Source: Fratercula arctica (taxonomy: Eukaryota; Chordata; Aves; Charadriiformes; Alcidae). From it: DNA of 64,000 nucleotides. The stretch is from positions 29,407,352 through 29,471,351 of the forward strand of contig CANTUZ010000008.1 in NCBI GenBank assembly GCA_947846985.1, read 5' to 3'. The position numbers and the translations under genes were made by a program. The notes under the pieces were generated by a model, which did not search any database, was not told the DNA's origin, and saw only the letters and a program-made list of their open reading frames with translations. Below are positions 18,153 to 31,731 of this stretch, piece by piece (the stretch's first letter is position 1; every line of letters starts with the position of its first letter).

Positions 18153-21100
18153 AACTGCAAGCTGCTGACCGCAGATCCGAAATAGCATTTTGGGGGCGGG
18201 GGAGAATGCTGTAAGTCCTATTTCTACTTCTGTTCATTCTTTAATAGGGATCATCACCTCTTCTGGATGAGCTTGTCACAAAGACAGTAAACTTGGGATG
18301 GTAAACCATTTGGTGCAGAGGTATTATTTCTGTTTAGACAATTGCAGAGGGCCCACCCACACCAAAAACAATGACTAATACCCAGGAATTACTTCCAGGA
18401 AGACACCAAACAAAGCAAGCCGCAGTGCCATCTTACAAGACAGCACAGCAGTTTGGCCTTGTTCTGCAGTGTCGCAACTAATGCTTTTATTCCCTCCTCC
18501 ACCATGTTCCCATTGTCCCACTGTTCTGCTCGGGTACCTTTTCTCAGCGCAGCCCTACAAGACACCAATCACCTTTTCTCCCATTTAAACTGATGCCTTC
18601 TGAGGTCTGCTGTTTTTGATCTTCAAAAAGACCATCTGTAAACTCTACTGGCAGAAATACGCTAATACATGAGAAAAATACTTCCTCTGTGATAACAGGA
18701 GCTCCAAGAACCCTCCTTGGGTATCTGGAAGGATGCTGTGAAGGCAAGAAACTTCAACCCTCTCCTCCTCACTTTCTACTCCCAGTTCTTCACCAGCTCT
18801 GGAACTAATCAAACTGAAACAAAAGGCAAAGACCTTTTATCCTGATCTCCCAAACATGATCATAAAATAAAAAACACCTCTGAAACAGTGAAACAAAGCT
18901 TCTTGCACAGAGACAACAACAGAACACAATGCTTATGAGCCCATGAAATACCTGCTATGGAATATTTTTTTCCCCATTCCTACACAGGTTGAAGAGGAAA
19001 TAATTTTAGTACAACTCCTTTTCTGTAGCACTTAAATGTTTGCATTTATCACTGCTTTGCAAGGTATTCTATCACCACACACTGAAAGAAGCTGGAAGCG
19101 ACCTGGTACATCCTCAGTGGCACAAAGTTTCACTCTAACATGCTGGTACAGACGGGCTAATATTTCGAGAGCAGATCAGAAAGCTTTTGGCAAGGGGAGA
19201 TCTTGTCCAAATGAAACAAAAAGTTACTAAGTGTTGCTTGATATCCAATGCTTGAAAATGGGACATAAACAGAACAAAAACATTTAAATGATGCACTGTT
19301 TCAGTATTAAGATTTAACAATCTGGTGCTGAATATGCTGCAGTATAAATAGTGCCTGGACTCAGATCCAGTAGAGTAACACACAGCACTCATTCACAGCA
19401 CCGTATGTCTCCAGTGCCGGCTCCTTGAGTCATATTCCACTTGCCAAGAAAAGCTGTTTTTCTTAAGGGGATAGTTTACTTAATGTTATCTCTGGTGACA
19501 ACAAGAAATGCATATAGTACAGCATATATTAGTCATGAAATGAGCATCAAGGGTCCACTGAGTGAAATACATGCTGGGAAAACACAGTTTAGCTGCTGAC
19601 TTCCTTCACCCCCTTCTGCTATATAATAATTTAAAGCAAAATCACCTAAAAATCCAGAAATCTATACCAGCTTCACAGAACACTTGGCTTCCTCTGTTTA
19701 ACCACGCCAAGTTTTCATGTAATTGAAAAAATAAGCATCATATGTGCCCCATAAGTCACATCTAAATTGGTAATATTTTACAAGAGGCTTTATTTTTCAT
19801 TCAATTAAGGAAAGCACTCAGAGAGCACACCATCTGCAACTGTTCGGGCCTGGCAACGCTGGCGAGAGACAAAGAGACGGTCGGCGGTCACTGAAGTTAG
19901 CAAAGGTGTCCCCAAACTGAAAAAGTTTAAGGAGAAAAACCGCAGCGCAGCCAGAGTGCACCATGGGAAATACTACGCAAATTGCTTTACAGGAAATGTC
20001 TGCTACTACTGGAAGTTAGGTAGATATTTTTTATTTTTTTTTAATCCTCCTCTACAACTGGAGAGGAAATTGTTTTGGCTGGATTTAGACAAACACAGGT
20101 GTTACCACAATGCTCCGTGCCTCTGCACGTTAACACCTGCTGCCAGTCCTTTACTCTGTGTTACAGCACTGCTGATGTGCGCTATTTTTTCAGCCGGTGT
20201 GATATGACGTGTGAAATTTTTTTTTCCAGAGCACATTAAGCTGGTCCAAACGATAGCCAGAAGCCATGGTTTCCATCCAGCTCCTCGGCAGACTTCACAG
20301 GTGGTTTATTTCATGGCACCGACACTGTACTTAAGGCAACTCTTGGGCTGCATTTAGGAAGATGATGCCAACTTGTCGAGCAAACGTATTCTCTGCACGC
20401 TAGAAGACATCTCTGAATGTCTCCTCAGTAAAATCTGAATGGACCAAAATTTTCCCCCTAAAAAGGTCCCTTCTCATCCAGGACTGAGCGTTTCTAGTGT
20501 AACAGCAACCTCAAGACAAGAACAGCTTGGTAGCAAGGAGTCATTTCCACATACAGGTTTTTTATTGTTCCTCTCATTGACTCCAAATGGTAGAGCTCAG
20601 GCCTTTCATGAAATCCCTTTAACAGGCCTGACTGAGCTTTCATCCCACCACAACCGAGACTTGGCAGTGGGGACAGGAATGAGCAAAGGTCACTGTGTTA
20701 CTAATGAATATACTACTGCTCCAGGAATATCACTTCTCTGTCAGCTCTAGACCTTCTCGAAATTATGTGTGGATAATGTGCAGCAGATCAGACTGCTCAG
20801 GAAATCCAAAAGCACATCTTTCATGTATTCACAAAACTCTTCTGTTAATGAGTCTGGTTCTCTTTCCTGTATCAGTGATCCTTTGGGACTCTCTTCCTGT
20901 AAGAGTTTATTGAAGGGAAAGTTCAACAGGTTTCAAAGCTTGCACACACTCAAGAATTGGCCGTACACTAGAACAGCTCTCGAGAACTCATCTAGAAAAG
21001 GATGAATGCAGCCAAGGTCAGTTAGTCAGCTAAAGACAGTAAGCAGACCAAGCAGTTTTCTCAAAAGTAATTTTTTTCAAAACATATTTCAGAAGATATT

Positions 21101-21868
21101 TTCCATCCACACTGGCTGTTAGTTCTTGAATGGCACGTCCTTCTACAGACAGGTCTTCCGTTAAGTTTAAGCTTCAGCTTCATCAAAATGCAGATAGGGA
21201 AAACAGACAGAGTAACCTAGTTTAAAATTTGCATAACTCCGTTACTCTCAAGAATGCCAGAACACACTAGCGGCAAATTTCTGTGATCTCGAGTCTCAGG
21301 TTCATACATAACAACCACTGCAATTCACTGCTGTCCTTCCACTTAGGCCAACGATGTGCCACCCTGCCAGTGTGCTTTCAATGTAGTTTCATTTAAAATG
21401 CAGCTCCTTTGGAGAAGAAAGTGATAACTAAGCAAGTCAGAGCAGAACAATACATTGAACAGAAGGCTTGACCAGCTACATCATAGCTGACCTCTACACC
21501 TAGCAGAACTTGTCCCAGGATCTTTATGACCTTTACAGTATCACCTGAAACAATCATGCGTCCAAAGCCCTGGGATTATTCCTGAGACTTCACCCTAGTG
21601 AGATGGAAAGTGAAGGGATGCAAGCTTGGGGCTAAAGCAGACTTCTAGAATAACTACATTAATCAGGAACATAACAACAGCAAAAGCCAAAAAGCTGTTT
21701 TCCTAGAAAGATACAGCCAAGCTGGCAAACTCTTTTCATTTCTAGGTAGAGCTTATACTGTCCCAGAAAATTATTTACCTATATGGGCTAGAAGCCTCAT
21801 TTGTCTGTGCAAACTGAAAGACAGCCATACAGTACACTTCTTCTAAGAATGCCACATCTGGGGTTTAG

Positions 21869-21893
21869 AAAAAAAAAAAAAAAAAAAAAAAAA
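21869..21893 (+). repeat. Poly(A) run, 25 bp
   Basis: This is an uninterrupted run of 25 A on the plus strand (T in the SATB2 transcript). No retrotransposed gene body is recognisable just upstream, so it is called a homopolymer only. Confidence 0.95.
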
Positions 21894-23835
21894 TCATAGT
21901 CTAGCTATAACACTTCTTGGTCATAAACAGAATGAGGTCCGGGTCCTGCGTCTCCCAGTCTCCTGCACAGTTAATTTTTTATCTGGATAGTCCCACGGGA
22001 ATTCCTGGGCCATCTCATGGACACTTCAATACATCGCTATTGAAAATTCAACTCTTAAAATGAGGCATTTTCCAAATTCCTTTTTGCAGCTAAACAGAAC
22101 AAACAGGACCAGAACGCCTCACGCTGTCACTGGCGCCCTTCACAAACTATCCCCTGCTCCCACCATGCTTAGACTCCTGATTTCACCAGACTTACGTCTT
22201 AAATGGATACTTGTAGGTAGGCCACAGGTTTAATGCAATTTATTTAAAATGCCAATCTGCAAGGGTTAAAATTAAGTCATGGGATCAAATGAAGGACACC
22301 ACGGAAGTTCCAATTAGCATCATCACCCCCACCTCAACATTTTTCTGGAGAGAGCTACAAAATGAATCATGAGTAATACTTGCCCAAATATGTACAGAGA
22401 GGGAAAGAGAAGGAATTTTGTGCTCTTTGGCTGAATGGGAAAATAAGGATAGCAGAGAATACTGATTCTTTACCAAACACTGTTAAGAAAAGCACTTACC
22501 AACACTTAAGCAGACAAACCATTTGAATCCCTGATGCACAACACCAAAACCTCTCACTTTCTACAGCATAAGCAGATGTAACCTGCTGAGACTCATACAG
22601 GGAGAGGTGTTCAAGCAGACAATTGCTCTCCTTGCGGACTAACGGACACAGTCAGGCTGGAAACTGGAGAAGTGCGAAATTTGTTTCTTACACTACAGGT
22701 CTACGTCCACTAACGCTGGGCCAGCCCATGGCAGGCTGTGGGCAGCACAAGGGACACCCAGCTCGGGCAAGAACAGTCGGGCACAGCAAACACCACGGTG
22801 TTCATGCGAGCTTCAGACAGGCTGAGGGAACAGGCAGCGCCCAACCCAGCGTAAGATCTCCTGGGCTATATTTACACCACCTTCAAAATGTTTTGAGCAA
22901 ATTTGATTGTGGGGAGATATACTGGACCAGAGGCGTGCCTCAGGTGGCTGTGGCCATCTGGAGCTGTGCTAGGTGTCCTAGTGTTCGCTTCCCTGCCTCA
23001 CAGGACAACAGTCCGAGAGCATCCCGCTGCACACACAAGGCTGGGTGAAAAACACAACCAACATTTGCTGCCATGCTATGAGTTCAGTCGAATAGTTTTG
23101 TTTAAACACCTTATCAACACAACAGAAACTCGGGAGAAACTGCAGATTAGCGTTAGCACCCAAACACTTTCCATTCCTTTTACAACTCTGAAAGAAAGAC
23201 CTCAGTGAAACACTCAATAAACCCCCCCACTTCCAGGACCATCAAACCATTTATCTATCAGCTGCTACTGACAAAGCCCCTGTACGAGATGGGCAGGCTC
23301 TTGTGACGTTGATTGCATCTGTTTATCCTCTTCAGAGGCATCTTGTCCCTATGCTATAGCATGTAATTTTCTTTTGTTCAGCTGTGCTTTGTTACACAAA
23401 TTAAAAACTGCCTGTCCCATGTAATAAGTACGTAGAATTATTTACCCATAAATCAGTTTGCAGGAAATCACTACCCTGCAGTACATAATAACTCAGCCTG
23501 TGTTTCTAACCTGTGCCCTGGCTGTAGTATATCATCAAACTGTAACAACATAAAGGCATAATTTGCAGTTATTATTGTTAATCCAGCAAAGGGAATGACT
23601 TTTCAAGCAGAAAGCAGAAAAAAGCAATGGTAACAATTAAAAAAAACCCACCCTGATTATATTAATTTTTTACTGTAGTATTGAGCTGCCTTATCTAGCT
23701 CTTATGGCAATTTAAAAAATATACTGCCTTTGCCCATCATTATAAGTGTGCCCATATTATTCTATTGAATTTCAATCAGTGACTTATTGGGGTAATAGAT
23801 GGGAAAAATAATCAGCATAATCCTCCCCTGCACTT

Positions 23836-23955
23836 CTAAAGCGCCTTTCATCAGAGGATCCCAAAGCACTTTAAAAACATTAATTAATTAAGCTTCGTAA
23901 CATCCCCGTGAGTTAGACTGTATTATGCCAATTGACATATCGGTGATTTAGTGAC
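23836..23955 (-). mobile_element. Ancient L3/CR1-type 3' tail or related SINE relic
   Basis: The plus strand contains taaagcgcctttcatcagag followed by gatcccaaagcacttt, the reverse complement of the 'aaagcgctttgagatcctc' block that ends old L3/CR1-type LINEs and SINEs sharing that tail. It continues with ttaattaattaagcttc and gtaacatccccgtgag, like the 'cctcacaacaccctgtgag' segment of old amniote SINE/LINE relics. It is heavily diverged and its edges are uncertain. Confidence 0.6.
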
Positions 23956-24418
23956 TGAAAGCATACAATGAAGATAATCCTATGTTTATGCCAATACAAA
24001 ATAATTCCCCTCCTTCCTCATTTCAGTCCATAATAAATAATTCAGTGAGAGAACAGGAATAAACTATGTGATTACACTGCGATGTACACATCCACAAATC
24101 AACAGGAACACCCACGCTCCCTGAGCGACCGAGGCTCCACCCCGGCTCGTGGGACTTGTGCAACTTCAGGGCTCTACACAAAAGGGTGACCTTCACCCAG
24201 GGGGGAGGCACAGCTGAGCCACCCCAAGCTCAAAGTCTTTGCTATTGTCGGTTTTAAAATGCTGTCATAAACTAGGTGGACCAACGGTGGTTTACAGAAT
24301 GAAATTTTGCAGCACAACAACGCATGTATGAGCTGGTCAATTTAAACACTCATATCTAGCCTTTCTGGCTTTCAGACCTGCCTCAATACACAGGCTTTTA
24401 CACAGACTATGCATTTAC

Positions 24419-24478
24419 ATGATTATACATGATATGATATAATATTACACATTAATATATGATTATATATTAAAAATG
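24419..24478. repeat. AT-rich low-complexity tract
   Basis: Units such as gattatacat, gatatgatata and attaatatatgattatata recur with little GC. The tract is AT-rich enough to be a plausible base-unpairing or nuclear-matrix region, but that is inference. Confidence 0.8.
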
Positions 24479-25831
24479 TTTATAGAAACATGGATGTGAG
24501 TAACTGTCAACAGAAAGACTGTGTTACAAGGTTTAGTTGCTGAACTTCAGAGTGCTTTCACAGATGAAAATCGCTTTGATACATGAAGCTTGGTTTGAGT
24601 TTTTAATTTTTTGAACGCTAGTGTTGCCCATTCCTTTCCTCCAGGATACTCAAGTATTTGACTTAAATAACATACACCAAACAGCTTGATGCCTTGTAAT
24701 TCTACGTATCAGGTTTACATTTTACTGTAAAGATTGTGCTTCATGTAATAGATGCTGCTTCACATTTGGGAAATGTTATGTGAGGACCCTGACTTTTATT
24801 AGATTAATTTAATACAGGCACTAAGTTACTAGACTAAATTAATACAGATCTTCTTAAAAAAAAAAAGAAAAAGGGGGGGTGGTGGAGAGAGAGAACAGAA
24901 TGAACCCACAAATTGAATAAAATTTTCTGAAGCTTGTTATTTTGGAAGTCTTTATTTAATTTTCCAACCCCCTATTCTGTTTGAAAAAAACAGCCAATAA
25001 TTAGTAAGGAACAAAAAAAAAAAAAAAGGTTGATGTTATTTACTTCAGGGGATTATTTTTAAAACTGCTATACGATAGAACATGAATACCACAAATAAAT
25101 AAAAGGGTGAGGAAGCAAAGGAGATACAAACAAAAAATATCACTCAAAAAAAAAGTATTTTTTACATTTTTCTACATTACTTTAAAAACTATTACTTCCA
25201 TTGAGGAAAACATATTTAGCCCTGCACAACATCTCTCGTTTGGCATTTTTGGGATGTCTGCACTTACCTCGGACAGCAAGAAGTAATACATGAACAAAGA
25301 GAGAGAAGCCCTCTTTTTGTCTCTTTTGCCTGAGAAACAGAACCACTCCTATAAGCATCATTTCCACGGCATGAAAATGCAAGTCTTTTCAGTCAAGAAA
25401 ACTCACGACAGAAAGGCTGCTGCATCCAGGATATTAAGCAGCTCTTAGCAGTTGCCCTTCATGATCCTGTCACCCTGGAGCTCAGCTTCACCCTCCACCA
25501 GGATGTCCTCTCCTGAGAGGCACCATCACACCAGGGCTACTTTCCTCAGCAGTATTATTCAGTAGCCCCAATGCCCGTAGGGTTGCGGTACCCACTCCTT
25601 CACTAACATCGTCCCCACATAAAGCCCAAAGCATGGCACTCTTCCCCACTTTTGCTTGAAATTACTGTGTTTTGGGCAACCTCTTACTTTTAGGCTAAGA
25701 CCCTTCCCAGCTCCATCCTGGGAACACCTGAGCTTGCTCAGCTGTACGGCAGCAAAGGCTGTGCCTCCTCCCAGGGAGCAGTGGCTGCTGAAGCCCTTTG
25801 AAATCCAGACCAGGAGTGTCACAACTCAGTG

Positions 25832-25925
25832 GCTTTCCTCCACTGCACATGTTTCTTTAGAAGCCACAAATGATGACTAGGTCATCTTGCCCCAAATTCT
25901 GGACTTGGTGACTCTATTGCCACCT
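25832..25925. repeat. 94-bp direct repeat, copy 1
   Basis: The segment starts gctttcctccactgcacatg and ends gactctattgccacct. It recurs 435 bp downstream at 26267-26360 with three substitutions by eye and no gap. Copy 1 lies within a block that is visibly GC-richer than its neighbours. I do not recognise it as a known repeat family, and neither copy has long-terminal-repeat hallmarks (no TG...CA ends). Confidence 0.93.
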
Positions 25926-26266
25926 ATTCCCTGCTCAGAGAGCTCCCATAGCTGGATGTTTGCTTTGCCACCTCAAAACCACTGCTGGTTCCTTTTGCTT
26001 TGGACAGCAGTTGCTTCTCCCTGAGTCCCTGAGCTGCGGCTCCCTGGCAAAACACTGGCTGCTTCTCTGCTGTTCCCTGGACCCTGGCACCAGGACCACA
26101 GCTCCTGTCTATAATTTAGTACCTCCAGAGAGCCAACATAGGTAGATACTGTTAGTGGGGACCTGTAACATGCTTCCACCTCAGCCTTACAGGCTGAAAA
26201 CTGGAGCTTTAGTGTATTTGCCTCAGTTGCTAAGAAACACAAACGCAAATGTATTCAACAGGTGGT

Positions 26267-26360
26267 GCTTTCCTCCACTGCACATGTTTCTTTAGAAGCC
26301 ACAAACGATGACTGGGTCATCTTGCCCCAAATTCTGGACTTGGTGACTCTGTTGCCACCT
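26267..26360. repeat. 94-bp direct repeat, copy 2
   Basis: This is the second copy of the segment at 25832. It differs at three positions: cgatgactg for tgatgacta (two changes) and ctctgttgcc for ctctattgcc. The intervening 341 bp is not itself repeated, so this is a spaced segmental duplication rather than a tandem array. Confidence 0.93.
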
Positions 26361-29300
26361 CATGACCTACAAGGGGCTGCACATGAGTAAAAGGACCAGA
26401 ACTTTACACAAACATTTGCCTTCCAACCTCCTTTGTCAGCTTTCTGCCAGCCCAATGCCACTGACACCACCTGCCTCATGACACCTCCAGCAAGGAGAAA
26501 GTGGCATCTGAGCAGTCCCCACCCCCCAGAAGCCTTTCTTGGGTTTTATAGTGTGATGTTTTCAAATAGAGAAGAGAGGGAGAGGCAGAAGATGTTTTCC
26601 TTCTTTGGGGGAAAAAACCTGTATCTGTTTTTAAAAAGATGCCAGTGCCCCAAAGTCCTTCAATTCACCCAGCTTCAATGCTTGCCGATAAGCTTCACAT
26701 GGAAAGACAGCCCACTGAGCAGGAAAAACGCACAATAACGTGGCATTGCAACTGAATACATAAAACACATTTTAAAGGTTATAAAAGAGCATTGCTAATA
26801 GGACATTTTAGAGGCTAATAGGCTTAGAATTAAGCCTACGGACATTGTTTGGCCTTGTATGAATCTGAATATCCTGCCTACTCACAGTTACACAGCTACA
26901 GAGAGCACAGAAAGTCTGGCTCAGGCTGCAGACATACAGTAGCCAACTATCTTTGTGTTGAGTCAACTACAAGTAGATTTGAAAATTCATGGGTCTCATT
27001 CCAAAGAAAAATAAGGACACATAGCATGCTGTGCTGCACAAAACAAACCCCTAAACTGAATGCAGATTCATATTTTGGCCTATGTAGTTTAACAGCTTAA
27101 TCTCTTTAGTTAAGATTTGTGTCTTTTGGGGTTTTCCTTACACTGTACAAAGACTAGCAGAACGTTTTTTTCAGTAAATTACTACTTTTGGCTTGCTTTC
27201 TGTCTTTTCTTTCCTCCCACTTGCATGAAAAAAACCAACATGAACAACTGAAGAACTAGTAGGACAGCATCTAACTAGCAGGACAGAAAAGCATGTATTG
27301 CTGAGGAAAGAGAGGGATTTGCTGAAAATCCCAAACAATGACCGCTTCCACTAATTCAACATGAATGCAACATGTGAAGATACGGTTGCTGTTACTGCTG
27401 CAATTTGACTCAGAAGTCTGTAGCTGCATTATGGTAAGAGCATATCCAGATCCATACAAGACCAAACACTGTTCACAGGCCTGATCCTACTATCTTTAAC
27501 AACATTCAGTTAAGAACTAGATCCACCATGAAGTAGTTAACAAAGGAGGCAAGACTTTTATTCTAGCAGTTTTATATAAAAAGACTATAAGGAAGCAAAA
27601 TTATCTATATGTAAATGTGCATGCATACATATATTTAAGAATATGCAATAGACCAAACACTGAGGGTTTGTTGATCTTCAGGCTCAGGTCTCCCTCATAG
27701 CCCATAAATGGGTAAAAGGCAAAGAATCAAACCTTACCCTTCCCCTACAAATTGATCTACTAGTGAGAGACAGACCATAGTATCTTTAAGGTTGCAATAC
27801 TTCTTTTCAAAATAAATTTTAATAATCCTAGTCTCTAATTTGGGCAGCATTGTAAATTCAGATACATCCAATTAAATTCAATACAAACTTTTCCTTCGCT
27901 GACACTCAGTTGATAACCTGATTCTCAGGTTCCTCGCCTCCCTCTTTTCTTCCAAGGAAGAGCAAAACAATTCTGCGTTTCTGACAAGTCTAAATAAAGC
28001 TTTGCTGGTTACTGAACTATGCTACATTTCCTATCAACAGAAAACAAAGGAGAAAAAAAAAGACTGTAGTTCACCACTAAAGGAGATGACTCAGAGCAAG
28101 CAGGAACTGTTACCAGACTCAGAAAAAACAGTTTTCCCTTGTACCGTTGATGAGCCCACATTATGCTGAGATGAACCCAGATTTGTTTTCTTAGCCCACA
28201 TCTTCCTAGAACTGAATCTATTTCCTTACAAAGCCACCAGATCCTTTTTGGATCGCTTTAGCATTTTCATCTGCACATGAGTCTGTTTGCGAACGAAAGA
28301 CTGAAAGACAGAAATAACTATTTTTTTTATTATTATTTGAATGATAATTTTCTGTGCACATGGCAAAGACAGGAAAGAGTTATTCACCTTCTGGATCTGG
28401 AGGCTTGCAGCACACGCACGTCATGCTTTGAAGCATTTCCAGAAGTTTACTGCTTCTTTATGTAGCAGCTAAGATTCTCGTGTAATCACAGGACAGAGAA
28501 GCTGTGGAGCTGCTATGAAGAAAATTAACTCTATCCCAGCCAACACCAGTACAGGCATTTAATGGACACCATCAGAGACTGCAAGACTCAATATTAAGTC
28601 TCAAGCATTGGTGGCACTGCAAACACCCTCATGAGATGGTGGAGAGCTCTAGTACCTCCCGAGATCCATCCTCCAATAAGGAGTTCACAGTGCTTCACAA
28701 CCCACCAAGCTGGAAGGCAACACACCAGCACTCTCAGGCCTCTTCGTGGCACAGCAGACAAGTTAAGAGATAGGTTATCACAACAGCCCCCCCAACGGCT
28801 CTTCTGGTGAAAGAAACTGTTGTTTAATTCCAACACTCCTGTACCAAACCAATTCTGTACCAGAGCTCCTTTCCTCTAGAGCTCAGTGCTCTCACCACTT
28901 CTTTCTCTTTCCTAAACTATGTCTCAAGTTCAAATGCAAAGAGTGAAAAAATCCCCCACATTGATATTTCAAGAAAAAAGGGAGGAAAGGCTGTCATTTC
29001 TAATACTCTCCCAAAGTCCCAGGTGTCTTGGGCCCACATACACACAGCTTCTACACGAGTGCAAACAGAAATGGTATCCAGAGGCCCAATCACAGTTCTG
29101 GGGAATATTGTTAAATAAAGATACACTGGGATGATGCCTTATGCAGAACATGGTACCAATACTGGACAATCTCTGGAATCTACCATTTCACCATAAGGTA
29201 CAACCTATACTGCTGCGAGCATTCTCTGTACCACAAATACGCGGTAATTGACTGGGGATTTCAACTAATAACATCATAGCAAAGGAGATAATAAGATACA

Positions 29301-29903
29301 AATAACAGTACTTCCCGAAGCCTTGTGTAGGAAGATGAAGACACTGCATGCACATGCATTCCCGAAAGAATAGGCAGAACGACCCCCCAGTAATCCAGAT
29401 GTATTCTCCTCTCCTTACTCGCCCAGGGAACCAGAGTAAACCTCAGCACTGAGGGAGCACTACCAGCGCAGCCAGCACAGCACAAAGAGGCAGCTTTGGG
29501 AGGTTTATCGTTTTCACAATCTGATTGATTTCAAAGGTCACCCTGGAGGAAAAGCCTCAATCTGGTTTCTGCCGACACAGTCATTTCCCACAGCCAATAA
29601 CTATTCCCTGCTCTTGGCACTCACTCAGGTGGTGGGACGTGGGTTGCGCTGTGGGTATCTGCATCTTAATGAAAGTCTATTTTACTCCCCCAAAGTCTGT
29701 TGTTCGTTTGGAGACATGGAGTATTATTGGTTGTTTTCGTATTTCAGGTCTTAAGACAGGTATAAACTGCAAGGAAATAAAGACTTTTTAAGTAAGTAGA
29801 AACTTTACTACTAAAGAATTATCCCAAAAGTCTGAGATGCCTAAAATACTAAAATAATTCAGACTTCAAAACCATATGAAATTTCTTCATTTTCTAATCA
29901 GTT

Positions 29904-29938
29904 AAAAAAAAAAAAAAAAAAAAAGAAAGAAAAAAAAG
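29904..29938 (+). repeat. Poly(A) run with AAAG interruptions
   Basis: A run of 21 A is followed by gaaagaaaaaaa. It is a purine tract typical of a homopolymer that has gained point changes at one end. Confidence 0.95.
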
Positions 29939-30260
29939 CATATATAGAGTAAAGAGGTGATGCAGGACACCCACCACATGGGATGCTCCAGCACTTCTTC
30001 AGGTCTGTAGCTCTCTGAGTAGAGGCAGTTCAGTTGTCTGCCTGCCTTTTTGATGGGCAGCACTCTAGGTGAGGACCAAACACCCGTCGTAATGCATGTC
30101 CATCTGGAAAAATCCACTGCCTCAGAATTATCCTCCGTTCTCCATTTCACATTTGAGTTTATGGTGGATGAAAATCCAGTCAGAAGAGCCTAACAGCCCT
30201 AAAACAGCTCTCATGTTCCCCAGGTGATGTCCCTGGTTTACAGTTTATCACAGAATAACT

Positions 30261-30300
30261 CATTTGATAACTCATATAACAATAACATTTGATAACTCAT
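30261..30300. repeat. 15-bp direct repeat pair
   Basis: The sequence catttgataactcat occurs at 30261-30275 and again at 30286-30300, separated by 10 bp. An extra partial unit (ataact) precedes the first copy. It looks like a small replication-slippage duplication. Confidence 0.9.
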
Positions 30301-31731
30301 GCAATAAGGGTCCTAGTCAGCATGACCAGGCACCACTGTGGTGTGGTGTGGATGCAAAAGGTCAAGGCCACACCATTAAAATTGTAAGCTAGGAGAATAA
30401 TCTTAAATATTAAATAAAATGGATAAATTATGGATGATTTTGTGAGAAATGGCTTCCTTTAAATACACTGTTCTAGACCAAACATGTTGTGCTTACGAAA
30501 TTTGAGAAGTCGTTCAATCAAGTCATGCTGAAAATGAAGTTGTACTCAATAAGGAGTAATTTTACTGATGGTGGGCCAAAGTATTGGCCTCTCCGTTATC
30601 TCCTTGGCCTATTCTGACATGAAATGCTTTTCATTGCATGCTCAAAGAAGGGAACTGAAAATCTGGGAGCCCTTGATCCATAAATGTCTAAAGAACACTG
30701 TTAACTTATACAAAACTAAGTTAACCATTTGTAATAGAAATACTCTGTCTTTAGGCTGTGCTAACGTAAGCTCTTGACAAACAGCAATGAAATGGAGGTA
30801 CCAATTTCAAGAAATTAAGGACTGAAGCCAGCTTTTATGCAGGTATTTAGTGTACAAAAGGCTTCATATTCCATTAGCTATATCACGTGCCCAGATGTGT
30901 CCTGTTTAAATAAGAGGAATGTCATATCTGAAGCATCTTCTTTTTTTTTATTGAAGAAAAAGATTAGCAGATGTAATGAAAAGTCACAACTAAAACTTTA
31001 GAGGGATCTTGGTAGAACGGCAAAATTATGCTACTATCATGGCTGAGGTGTTTTCTGCCAGTAGGGGAAAGGGAATTTGCAGTGCCATATCTCACACAGA
31101 GACGGGTAGGCTTGACAGGCTGATGGGCAAGAACAATGCACACTCTCCCTCGGCCTCAGTGCGACAGCAGAACCTTCCACCAACAACTGCCCCAGCCAGA
31201 AAATGGTCTCAGCCTTGTTGCCAACCCTTTAGGTCTCCTTCTGTGCAAAGAAAATAGTTTTAATTTTTACAAATAAATTAGTATTTAAATTATCTGCTAA
31301 ACAGAGCTCAGACTCATCACAGTCCATAAGATGCTTTCAACCCTGGCTGAAAATCCCTCCTGGCAAGCGGCTCTGCTGGTCAGTGCCTGCTCACCCACCC
31401 ACCCGGGGTCACATCACTGTCGCTTTCCTCCTCCTGCCCACACCACGCTGCTCCCGTCTCTGAATGACGGCCAACCTCCTCCTAGCTCTACAGGAACAAT
31501 TCTCCAGACCACAAACCTCTAATATCCCTTCCTCCTACCCCCAAGGCAATGACTTACACTCTATTTAGCTTGAGTCATGACTTTTCTTCCCATCTTCTTA
31601 CCGTGCATGTTACCCAAATCTATAAACAAGAGGAAGCGGAGATCACTAGAGACTGCCATGGCTCTAGTGTGCTGGGATGAGCGAGGGATGCCTGCTCCAC
31701 GGGAGCTGTGCCCATGGGTACCCACCACCAG

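Noticed and set aside
21869..21893. 25-A run as the tail of a processed pseudogene
   Set aside because: No coding remnant, polyadenylation signal at the right distance or target duplication could be seen upstream.
22623..23048. 141-codon plus-strand open frame
   Set aside because: No family resemblance; overlapping frames on the same and opposite strands have similar lengths.
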